In this document: piece after piece, positions 33,390-43,670 of the stretch
Position numbering within the stretch: the stretch's first letter is position 1
Layout: each line of letters opens with the position of its first letter
Source: Xylaria sp. FL1777
Taxonomy: Eukaryota > Ascomycota > Sordariomycetes > Xylariales > Xylariaceae
NCBI GenBank assembly: GCA_022578965.1
Contig: MU400592.1
Location: 124,001-188,000 of the forward strand
Reading direction: 5' to 3'
Length of the DNA: 64,000 nucleotides
Made by a program: the position numbers and the translations under genes
The notes under the pieces: generated by a model
Seen by the model: only the letters and a program-made list of their open reading frames with translations
The model's database searches: none
Told to the model about the DNA's origin: nothing

Positions 33390-35335
33390 TCAAATTGTTT
33401 GACAGAGCTTTCCAGAATCCATATCGTATTCCCAAAAGTCACTATCCACTCCACTCCAAACCGAGAGCGTATATGTAGGATCGAATTGTCTCTTGATCTG
33501 TACCAGTCTTTGGTATGAGGCGCCATAAAAATCGTGTTTCCACTCTGAGTTGAAAGGGTTGGCTTCATTCATATAAGCGCCAGTCTCAGGAGCCCATTCA
33601 CGAAATACGACCTCCTTGTTAGTCTCGAGCCACTCCCCAGCTTCATGCAACGCTGATCCTGGTGTTCTCGTAGTCGTGTCAACATTTGTACCTCCGCTAA
33701 TAATGTGAATGTAGATATCACGCCACACAGGATTGACGGCGCCACGCCTCTCTTGGGGTGTGTTTCGCGGGCCAGGTCCGCCCTGCAAACCTATGGTAAG
33801 CATAGTGCCTTCGGCTTCCGTCTGCGAAACCATTATACGCTGCAAATACATGGCCACTTCATCTAGAGTAAGGTTACCGAGTTGAGCACGCCCAAGCAGA
33901 CGACTTGTACTCAAACTGATTTGACCTGCAGTGCTAGGTGATGCGTTAATCGCCGCAAAAAACTCGCTGTAGTTGGCGCTTGTTGAAGGATCGCTGATCG
34001 TAAATGAAATGAGAGAAGGGTCGCTCAGATTCGAGAGAATGCCGTTTCGGAGAGGCATGAGTAAATCGCTCATAGCCTCCGAAGACAAATTTAGAGCCCA
34101 GACGTTAAAGGCCAACAGTACGCCAGGGATAGGCTCAGGTATGCCGAGGATGCCGCTCGCAGATACTCCAGTAAAAGCAGCGCCTGAGCCAGTGACACCC
34201 TGATCCATGATATCAGGGAAGCTTGACATAAGCTGTGCGAATGCGGCCCAAGTGGCATTCACGGTCGCCTCCCTGTAATCTGACATGTTGGTTGCGGCAA
34301 GACTGATGCTAGCCGAGGTGAGGGTGCTTGGAGTCGGATAAGTTAACAGAACATATTCCGTCACAACCCCGTATTGGCCGCCACCCCCACCACGAACAGC
34401 CCAGAAGAGATCTTGATTCTGGGCGAGGTTACATACTAGAACATCACCCGCCGTAGTCGCAACTGTGACTTGCAGAAGTTGATCCGCCGCTAGACCGTAG
34501 GTACTCGAGAGCGGGCCGTGGCCGCCACCTTGGATAAAGCCGCCCAATCCAACAGTACGGTCCACTCCGCTTGTCACGACGCGATCATGGCTCAGAGAAT
34601 ACAGTACCGCGTCGCCCCAGTTGTTGCCGCTTCCGGTAATAAGAACATGTGCCGTACCATTAGAGCCTGGAATTGGCCAGGAGCTGTCAATTTCGAGATA
34701 GTTGAAATGGCGAGTCCAGATAGAAAGGGAGAAAGCACCAGTTGAGCTGCCATGATTTTTATCCACGTTAGCTAAGTCAAATTTGAAAAAAAAAAAAAAA
34801 AAAAAAAGCATTCCGAACTATCATACCGTCCATTTAAGTCATGACCCGTGCCTTTAACCACAACCCGAATATTCCGATCAGAGGCCCATTTTAGTGCAGT
34901 CGCAACTTGTCCAGACGTAGTGGCATTGACGACATACGACGGATAACCACCGATATGGCAGCCCAGCGAAGCGTCATAACCGGTCGCGTTTGGCGGGAGA
35001 CAAGAGTTGTTTGCCCAGATAGGGTAGTTAATTGATTCTGGAAGATTCGAGTGAAAGGAAGAGTAACCCCATCCGTAGGAAACATCGCTACAGGTCTCAG
35101 GAGCACCAAAAGGGTTGTCAGTATAGCAGGATGAAGCAGCAGGGGTAGTGCTCAGCAATGAGCCTCCTAGTGAGCTATTCAGATTTTGCCATTCAAGGGA
35201 TGAAGGCCATGTGGAATCGGAAGGCGTGACTTTACAACGAGGCAAATGTGAATAGGGTGTGGTGCTGATGTATGGAGCCGTCGCCGAGACGCTGAACACT
35301 GCTTCTGCGGCAAGCAATACCGGAATCTGCTTCAT
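33390..35335 (-). CDS. Secreted FAD-linked oxidase 1, berberine-bridge-enzyme class
   Basis: Two exons (transcription order): 35335-34827 and 34746-33390, 621 aa. The 80-bp intron contains a T22 run and a GCTAAC branch site. A hydrophobic signal peptide covers about residues 1-20, and several N-glycosylation sequons follow. The FAD-binding domain shows GTGH(165)DLNGR, whose His normally carries the covalent 8-alpha-histidyl FAD, then the VGLGGFIQGGGHGP loop and GGGGGQYGVVTEY. No Cys is present at the usual second FAD attachment site. The C-terminal BBE segment has NEANPF, then FYGASYQRL, then IKRQFDP. Such enzymes use O2 to oxidise alcohols or form C-C/C-O bonds. It is a candidate late oxidation step of the cluster and a close neighbour of oxidase 2. 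Confidence 0.93.
34786..34807. repeat. A22 homopolymer inside an intron
   Basis: A run of 22 A (T22 in the transcript) between the donor and the branch site of the oxidase 1 intron. It explains an apparent poly-Phe stretch if the intron is read through. Length errors in sequencing or assembly are likely here but do not affect the spliced frame. Confidence 0.9.
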
Positions 35336-36056
35336 GATGATGTTTGGACACTGGTAAACTAGTAGGATATTGTGCGGCTAGGTAGGAGGTCCATGACAAG
35401 GCAGAACGAGTCGAGCGTCTAAATATATTTATATATCTCCATACCTCATTACCTTAATCATTACGACTCGTCAACTTTAAAGGGGGGATCTTCGAATTCA
35501 GTACGCAGTTCAAGTTGGAAGTAATTCGTAATCTTGTTGTGGCTTGGAATATCCATTTTCGCTTTTAATACGAAAATTCATAAAATGTCCTAGCAAGGTT
35601 AACAAGCAACATGGAATATCTTCAGTCGCTATGTATACCAAATTATCCCTGCTAGTAGCTTTTAGTAGCATAGTGCAGGTTTTTTTTCGCATGCGAATGC
35701 GAAAAAAAAAACATGACTACGAATTAAATGTCCTGAGAGTCTAGTTTAGGATAAGGCGTGAATAAAATTATGTTAGAGTCTGCCTAGAGATACGCGTATC
35801 ACTGTGCACTCAATTCAGCATGCAGTCTAACTTTACGCCTCGATTACAAACTACGAACCGTCAAGTTCCTCACTGCACGAAGTAGGAGGTCTAGCAAAAG
35901 GAGACGCACTATTTTACTATTTGTTATAGTGATAGGTCTAATAATACATGATTACCAGGTTGCCTAAGTGTCAAGAAAGTAGTATATCAGGCAACTTGCA
36001 TATTTGGTAGTCTCACGATGACCACGTCTTTTCTTGGCAAGTACCCTGAATGCGAT
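35336..36056. promoter_or_regulatory. Upstream region of oxidase 1 / downstream of oxidase 2
   Basis: About 0.72 kb head-to-tail spacer between the two oxidase genes. It has an AT-rich TATATTTATATATC stretch at about 35422, a likely promoter element for oxidase 1, and the hairpin listed at 35680-35709. No gene. Confidence 0.5.
35680..35709. repeat. Perfect hairpin (13-bp arms, 4-nt loop)
   Basis: TTTTTTTTCGCAT (35680-35692), loop GCGA, then its exact complement (35697-35709) with extra A residues outside. It can fold in DNA or RNA in either orientation. Whether it acts in 3'-end formation of oxidase 2, as a cruciform or is a chance expansion is unknown. Confidence 0.8.
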
Positions 36057-37707
36057 TTATTCTAGCGGGAATCCGTGACCCAAGAAGTTCTTCAGAAAAC
36101 CTTCGGGATCGTACTTCTCTCTAATTGCTCGTAGTTTGTTCAAGCTTCTCCCTCCGCCGTACGTATCAAACGGCCTCTGTGCCGGTCCAGCATCGTTGAG
36201 ATATATAAAGGGGTAATGCAATCCAAGAGCCCGTGTTCTGCGTTCAATAGTACGTACGATTCTCTGAATTAACTTGTTCACGATTGAATCGTTGGCGACA
36301 TCGCTCCAAGTAATGGTGAGAAGTCCAGCTGTGGCAAAGCGTTAGTACTGATGCTACTAACGATATCTATTGCAGTGACGAACCGATGAATGTACCCAAT
36401 TTAGGGTCGAGGTCTAACACGTTATTTCCACTTGCCTTAGATGCCTCTAGCCAGTCTTTAGAGACGGGCTGGTATGTAAATGAGATGGTGCTATTAGGAA
36501 TATCCGACAGCACTGGGACTGCCAGCTCAACAACCGTCTCGTTGGCAATTCTAATAGCACGGGGGTCAGGGTAGAAGCTAACAGATGAGAATATTTCACG
36601 AGATCCGCGTTCTCCAAGCTGTTCGAGTAGGATAGGCAGTGCGGTCCAGGATGGTAACACGGCTCTCGGGAGTGCTTGTATGATTGGCGCGTTGATGGCA
36701 GTGAAGTTTTCGAACGCTTGAGGGCTTGCATCTGTGCCAGGGGCAAATTCGATGCTTTCTAATTGCTTAGCACCACTGCTCGGCGTGAAACCTATGGTAG
36801 CACTTATCGCAGCATTAGGATCGTCCACTCCGCCCCCCGGCGCCATATAAGATTCAAAGGCTGAAAGGAATTCTTCCTGGGTGGAGGCGTTACTACCATC
36901 CCAAGCGCCCCCGCCGACATATGCTGAGGTGACAGGGAATGTCTTGAGGTCGAAGCGAGTCACAATGCCAAAGTTGTTGTGACCCCCATGAAGTGCCCAA
37001 AAAAGATCCTCATATCTGCCATTAGCTCTGACGTCTACGACGCAGCCATCGGCCAGAACAACCTCATAGGCAACGATAGTGTCACAACCCCAGCCCTTGG
37101 TGCTACTGAAGTAACTTATGCCACCGCCGACGATTAGGCCGCCGACTCCAACCGTTCCATAGCGACCGCCATTCACGGCTAGACCTTCTGGCGCGAGCCA
37201 TGTGTAAACGTCGGCCCATACCTGTCCCGGCCCGATACTAGCAATTGTCTTATCGTCATTTAGGCTCCTTGTGTTAAGTTTACTAAGAGCTATCATAACT
37301 CCTGACTGCACTGACTGCGCTCCCGGAACAGGCATGTGACCCCCAGCTCTCACTGCGAACCGGGAGCCTGCTGCTTTAATAATCTTGATTGCCGATCCTA
37401 GACTGGCGGCAGTTGGGGGCTCAAATACGCATGATGGCGATAAAATACAGGTTTCTGAGTAAATAGCTAATCGTTATTGTCAGTTACTGAAATAGTGCTG
37501 TCTGGAGCGACGATGAGTATTCATACCGGTAGACTCTGATCGGAATGTGTCTGATTGCGGCCAGAAAACGTCACTTGGGTATTTTGAAGCAAGTTGTTGG
37601 CAGGCCCGTATCCCTGGTGCTATGAAAGCCGCTGAGTCTATACTTGTCGAAACCCCTACAAGGGCTAGCAGTGGCATAAAGCCGAGAATCGCGCTTAGGC
37701 TTTTCAT
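36057..37707 (-). CDS. Secreted FAD-linked oxidase 2 (VAO/BBE-like)
   Basis: Three exons (transcription order): 37707-37527, 37466-36384, 36328-36057, 511 aa; intron 2 has a perfect TACTAAC branch. I start at MKSLSAILGFMPLLAL because it gives a good signal peptide (about residues 1-22); an in-frame ATG lies 22 codons upstream. The covalent-FAD His is H104 in RAGGHMPVPG. The FAD domain continues with GRYGTVGVGGLIVGGG, a GWGCDTI segment and the GGHNNFGIVTRFDL motif. The C-terminus ends with REKYDPEGFLKNFLGHGF, typical of fungal FAD-linked oxidoreductases in metabolite clusters. It is longer in the substrate domain and only distantly similar to oxidase 1, so this is not a recent tandem duplication. 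Predicted O2-dependent oxidase of a pathway alcohol or quinol, secreted or vesicular. Confidence 0.93.
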
Positions 37708-38698
37708 TGTCTGAATCGTCAATAACCGCCAACCACACCTAGTGAACGGCTGCCAAATTGGAAAACTACTCACTAAGAATTCTTTGTATTATCTCGGAAT
37801 AAAAAGAAGAAGGTACGTGATAGAAACAATTGAAAGATCGTCGGGTTATTCGCCAATTAAGGAAAAAGCACTACGCGGGGACTAGTAGAACGGCAATCCG
37901 CCACAAAAGTAACTGGCTTTAATCTGGTAAATCCCGATTTCCACGCTCTGCTGAAAGCTACGAAAATCTGCGCAGCAGTCTAAGATATTTGGACGTCGGA
38001 CTCATACTGAATAGCTGTGCGAGAAAGGTCGACAGCTCAAAAATACACCTAACATGCTTGTTAACGCATCATTAGTATTTGCTTGTTTACTCACTAAATT
38101 TCCTATAGAATTAAAGATGCTATAAACGTCTTTACCACTTTCTGCAACGGTAGGAAATAATAAATCCGATTGGCTGAGGGTGGCTGGCTCCCGTAGTCCG
38201 GCTCTGAGAGTAACAACGTGATACTTGTATATTACTCCCCTGTAAATGAGCTGAGTGGCTCGGAACGTACGAAGCCCCTGAATCGCTGACTTGACTTAGT
38301 CGTACTATCCTAGGCTATATAGGCTACCTTTTCACGATGCCTTCAACTTCAGATACTCATCGATCCGTCCAGGGGGTGTTTTTTGTCAGTTAGTTTATTC
38401 GATTTCGTTCTGTTTAATCGTCTTATTCCTCATATAATAATCACTCAGGTATACCAGGAAGTGTAGGATGCAGCTTGACTCCTCGTATACGGAGCTGGGG
38501 CTATCCCCTTGGATATTATCGTTCCACTTGGTATTTCAGTACGATATTCATAATAACTTTGGAAATATCCTATAGTAGGCTCTGTCTTGATCCAGGATGC
38601 TTGGCTTTGCTTTCGGAATGGCGATATCCACCAGGAAAACGTCTGTGGCCACTCACATATTCTCAACAGTATCACTATTCTCTAACATCCCTCCCATT
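37708..38698. promoter_or_regulatory. Upstream region of oxidase 2 / downstream of P450-2
   Basis: About 1.0 kb. It serves as promoter of oxidase 2 and 3' flank of P450-2. Short open frames at 38445-38833 are random-looking. I see nothing else. Confidence 0.5.
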
Positions 38699-40719
38699 CT
38701 ACAAGTCCTTCCTATCTGTCAACCGAACCATAATAGGCGCTTTCCACCACATTATGTAGCACCTAGATGCAGCTTCCCAATCAAGGTTCTTGTCAATAAG
38801 CTCCCAGTCGTACTTATATGCCATCTTGGCTAAACACAATGCCATTTCGATGAAGGCGAAACTGTTCGCAGCAATTCGTTAGATAAATATTTTTACACAC
38901 GTTAGAGTGCATCTTCCTACTCACTTTCTGCCAATACAGGCACGGTATCCAAGTGAAAATGGTTGGCTGGCCTCCTTAATATCTGGACACGCCGGGTCGA
39001 TCCAGCGCCCTGGTTTGAAGGCATATGGATCGTGAAAATTGGCAGGGTCATGCACTACAGTCCATGCACTTGTATACACCTCAGTCTGTAAATACGCCAG
39101 TCAGTACGCTATAGTCGAAGATCGACTCCGAATATACTTACACCAGCAGGCACGTAATGTCCATCTATGAGAATACCCGGGGAAGTCCGTGGGAACCCCT
39201 GGGCACCAGATGGGTGTATCCGAAGTGCCTCCTGTATAACAGCCTGGAGATAAGGGAGCTGGAGTGCTGAGGTCGCGTCGATTTCATCATATGAGTTGTA
39301 TCGAGTTCGGATCTCGCTCGTCAGTCTTTCTATACAACCAGGCGTCTTGAGTACGTAAAAGACTATAGATGAAAGAGTATGCGCGGTAGTTTCACCGCCC
39401 GCAATGCTATTAGTTAAGTGAACATTAGCATTGCGCTCTATGTTAGCTTAGACAAAACGATTATTGGGCTTACATTAGGGTCGAGGCGTGGGCTGTCATT
39501 TCTTCACGGGATACGTCGCCTGACTTAACCTTGCTTACCATGTTCGTGAGAAAGTCGTGCCGCGTGTTCTCAGCGTTAAGTCGTCTAAGATACTTATTAG
39601 TGAATTATGAACTGCTAAGGTAGCAGCTTTGCTTACTTCTGAACTTTCTCCCTGCTATATCCTGTGTGCTTATTGCGGACCTTTACTGTAATGGACGGCA
39701 AGATCCATTTACCAAGAGTAGCGAGGAAAGGAAATCGCCGTAGATTGTCTACAAGTGAGATTTCAAGGAGATGTTCAAGGATTAGATCAAGCCAGAAATG
39801 ATGTTTCCCTATGCGCGCTGATAGTTAGTAACTACACTAGTTTAATAGCTTCTTTTAGGCTATCTTACCACTCTCGACACAGTGAAACCCTTCCCCAAAA
39901 GCCATCTCACCAAGTATGTCAAATGCAGCCATCTCAAACCATTTGACAATATCGATACCCCCCGGTGTTTCACGACTCAGGGGCCCGATCTTCTCAACGA
40001 ATTGATCCCAACATTCCTGTACCAACGTCTCTTGGGCATTAAGAGCCTTGGTAGAGAATGCTGCAAGTAGATTTTTCTTCTTCAGGGCATGTTGCTGGGG
40101 ATCTCTCTCGGAACCAATGCAGCCAGTTTTGAAACCTGCTCCGTATATATCATAGAATTCACCCTTCACGAGGTGAGGCTGGCCTGGAGCCGGAAACCCG
40201 TAGATGGTTTTCCACGAATCGACTGATGCAAACGAAAGCTCGTTCGGCGAAACCCTGAAAACTGGTCCTATATGATACCAGCTTATTTTTAGTAACACGC
40301 AACTAGGCAAGAAGAGTATCATATATACCATATTTCTTATGCTGCCTTTCAATTGCTCGGTGAGAACGACCACCCATGGTATGCCAGAACCTCCAGAACT
40401 AGACTTGTGTAAGCACGACTATTACTTGACGACGTTATCGGGAGCTTTAGTCAAGAATACAGGGGACGAACGTACTAAAGAAGCTCGGGCCCAGAAGGGA
40501 CCGGGGAATTTCGTAAGGGGATGAAAGTAAAGATTGTAAACCGCTTTTCCTAGTATATACACCGTAGACTACATAGAAGACCTAATTAGATGTATCAATC
40601 TCAGATCGAACTTCTGCCAAGCTTACTAAAAATAAAGTGGTAATGACAGCCCATTGGAAACCAGAACCATCTTTCAGGCCGGTGATTAATTGGAAAGAGT
40701 CCGTATTAGCAACTACCAT
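38699..40719 (-). CDS. Cytochrome P450 monooxygenase 2, isotrichodermin C-15 hydroxylase-like
   Basis: Nine exons (transcription order): 40719-40627, 40568-40476, 40398-40329, 40267-39869, 39808-39637, 39584-39474, 39406-39142, 39085-38925, 38861-38699, 508 aa; every phase closes. A short N-terminal anchor precedes the hinge NLYFHPLTKFPGP, typical of the CYP65-like clade. The I-helix motif is AGGETT (315-320), ExxR is E372-A-L-R375, and the heme loop is FSLGYRACIG with Cys451. PVFRVSPNELSF in the N-terminal third is also a hallmark of isotrichodermin C-15 hydroxylase-like enzymes, a group that commonly oxidises sesquiterpenes and polyketides. The high intron number contrasts with the intronless neighbours. 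It is divergent from P450-3 with only 472 bp between the starts. Confidence 0.93.
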
Positions 40720-41191
40720 TTTGAAGAGTTTTGGGAATTAATCAATGAGCCTGTATGAATTTGTTGTTAGTCAGAACGGGTCATCGCGGTATCGGGTGCA
40801 ACGCCTTTTATGATGTCAACAATGAGAGAAGCCTTGTCTTTCTCACTTCTTCGCAGCAGTTCAAATGAGAATAGTAGCATTAGCAAATGGTATATAGCTA
40901 ATTGACGTTTTCGGTGTCAACTTATCAATTGTCTGATCTGATGCATGCATCGCGCATCGGACCAAGAGGATTGTCGCCAAATCGGGAGATTGCCGCATGT
41001 CCAATTGGTAAAAGGTGTAAATGGAGTATACACTAGGTTAGACTGGACTTTGGGTCTTCCTTAGCCGCTCGCCAAACTGGCGCTCTGAGCTATGTACTGA
41101 TGGAGCAACAGCCGAGATGACCATATTATCGAAGATCTCCCATCCCCATTTTCAGTTGTAGACAGAAGACGCGACGACCTATCGTTAACGG
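40720..41191. promoter_or_regulatory. Bidirectional promoter of P450-2 (-) and P450-3 (+)
   Basis: 472 bp between start codons. It contains several CGG/TCG half-sites (for example TCGCCAAATCGG at about 40972) but no TCG-N5-CGA palindrome that I can find, and a GCATGCATCGCGCATCGG patch around 40943. Tight head-to-head spacing suggests co-regulation. Confidence 0.6.
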
Positions 41192-43108
41192 ATGCTCAAG
41201 AGCTTAGCTGTGGTCACCATGGCATCGTTTTCGCTATTCCTAGTTGCACTCATCATTATCACGCACGCCATCTACACACTATTTAGCTTAGTGAATAACA
41301 TCCGCAAAGCTAGGGAGATTGGCCTGCCGTATACGTTGACACCAATCCACGAGCTTGAACGCTGGGCGTACGTCACAGACCCCATCCTCCGTTGGTATTA
41401 TCGAGAATATCTCCTTCAAGGGAAAGGATGGCCTCGATGGGCTCGTTTCATGATAAAGGACTGGCATTACGAGGACAAAGGACGAGCTCATCGAGAGTAT
41501 GGGTCAATGTTCATCGTCGTTTCGCCTAAAGGAATGGTGTGTTATGTTGCAGATAGTCATGCTGCACTACACATCGGCACGAAGCGAAGAGTCTTTGTCA
41601 AACCACCTGACAAGATGAGTACGGTCACTTTCTTAAAAACAAGGCCACTATACTAATTATTGCAACAGAAATGCTTGAACCATTTGGCCCTAATATTGGA
41701 TCAACAGAGGGAGATCTCTGGAAGATTCATTCTCGAATCGCCTCGCCGTCATTCGACGAGTATACCCAGAAACTTGTCTGGACCGAGACTCAGCGTCATA
41801 CGTCCAAGTTGATATCCTTGTGGTCGGCAAACCGTGATTTTGCGTTCGAAAAGGGTGTCTATGCTCTAACAATGGATGTCATGGGCGGTGTTAGTTTTGG
41901 CCAGCAAGCCAAGCACAATGGTGAAGAAGAGGTCCTCCCTGAAGGGCATAAATTACCCTTGCTAGGAGCGCTTCGAGGAGTAATAATGCACCTACCTCAT
42001 ATCCTTTTAGTTCCAAAGACCCTATTACGTTACTCGTGGCGGAATGTCTATACAGCGTACACTGAATTAGAGCGGTATATGGACGAACTTCTAGTTCAAG
42101 GGACGAGAGATCTTAGTAAAGGTTCGGCCGGTACAAGGAATAAAGAAAATCTTTTGAAAGCAATTCTGAGGTCGAGCAAGGAGAACGAGGAGAAAGTGTC
42201 TCCCGTCAGGGGCGCCAAAGTAAGTTTGACGAACGAAGAGATCAAAGGCAATCTTTTTATTTTTCTCCTCGCAGGTACGTGTCTCAATATTTCGTGCAGA
42301 AACCTAAGCTGATACAAGTTCCGCAAGGGTACGATACGACCGCGAATACTATTATATATGCTTGTATAATACTAGCGTTGTACCCTGATATCCAGAGCAA
42401 GGTTCTTGATGAAGTTAGAGAATTTAACAAGAGAGGAGCTAGTGACGCTCTCAATAAATCTAGCTCAGAGAATCTGGCAATGTTTCCATACCTCTTAGCA
42501 TTCATGGTAAGTCGTTAAAAAATCAGCCATGTTCGTTGTAAGTGAGTGTATAGGCTGACGCCTCATAGCACGAGATCTTGCGAGTATTTCCCGTCATTAT
42601 ACCTATCGCTCGCCAGACCGTATCAGCCCAACAGGTGACTATTACGTCAGCTGGATTTTGTCGCGAAAATTTTACTCTTCCCGGAGGCATGGATGTTGTA
42701 ATAAACAATACTGCTATCCATTTCTCTGAGTCGTATTGGCCCTCTCCTGACGTTATCGACCCACGGAGATGGTTGGTTCGCGACTCCCAGTCATTCAACC
42801 CATTGAAGCCGCTAACAAAAGAACAAGAGGTGGATATTAAAAAATGTATATTTTCCACTCAAAGAAATGCTAAAGGGACTTTCATGACATTCGGTGAGGG
42901 GCCTAGGGCATGCTTGGGCCGCAATTTTGCCAAAGTAGAGTTCGTTGCCTTCTTCTCATGTCTCTTGCAGAACCACCGCCTAGAGCTCAGGGATGATATG
43001 AACCCTGGACGGATAGAGCGGAACTTACGTCTACTCAGTGGCGGATCACCTGTCACGTTGATTCCACCACACTCAGTTGTTGTTAAATTAGTCTCACAAG
43101 AAGCTTAA
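41192..43108 (+). CDS. Cytochrome P450 monooxygenase 3
   Basis: Four exons: 41192-41618, 41669-42274, 42328-42506, 42569-43108, 583 aa, phases consistent. The ATG at 41219 is an alternative start. The N-terminal hydrophobic anchor covers about residues 10-33. The I-helix motif is AGYDTT (344-349), formed across intron 2. ExxR is E406-I-L-R409, and the heme loop is FGEGPRACLG with Cys519. The long pre-heme region (about residues 465-505) and the general pattern resemble fungal P450s of the CYP4/CYP102-like, fatty-acid or terpenoid-oxidising branch; this family guess is weak. It is a third independent P450 of the cluster, with low resemblance to the other two, so different oxidation positions are likely. 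It is followed on the same strand by the MFS gene. Confidence 0.93.
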
Positions 43109-43670
43109 ACAAATAGTTATATCTTTCTACACAAAATTCCTTCTACTTAGCACCTCATTGATACACAACTTATAATTCTTTGTCATAAAGGCTGAAGAGA
43201 AAGAATAAAAAGGAACACACTACTGCATAACATGTACTCCGGAAGATGAATGGTCAGAAAACTATAGGAGGAGAACATGAGGAAAGGTGCTGCTTTAGAT
43301 AGGTAAGACTGAAATGCACCAGTCGCCAAAGAAAATGCGTAAATGCTATAAAATACCAATTTAAGACCCTACGTTACACTCTAGTCCGCGCAAAAGCTGC
43401 GCGGTTACGTTTCAATACATGACATTGTGCCCTACGAGTAGTTTCGGAGTTTCCCTCATTTAGACTAGGTTGTTGAAAAAACACAACGCTACGCCATGCA
43501 ACATTAAAGACCTTTTCAACCTTTTTACTGGTTATCCATACTTTAGATTTCTCGCTCGCGTGTTTTCTGCCTTTGCTCTCCTCTCTAACCTCCTTCCCTT
43601 ATATCGTACTCACATAGTAAATCCCATCGAACTCTGTTGCGTTGACAAACGCAGCTAGTTGTGAAAAGTC
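43109..43670. promoter_or_regulatory. Spacer between P450-3 and MFS gene
   Basis: About 0.56 kb. Pyrimidine-rich from about 43500 to 43640, as expected for the MFS leader. No gene. Confidence 0.5.

Noticed and set aside
34772..34811. Poly-Phe stretch linking the two parts of oxidase 1
   Set aside because: It is the translation of the T22 run inside an intron with proper donor, branch and acceptor; splicing restores the NGR-STG junction.
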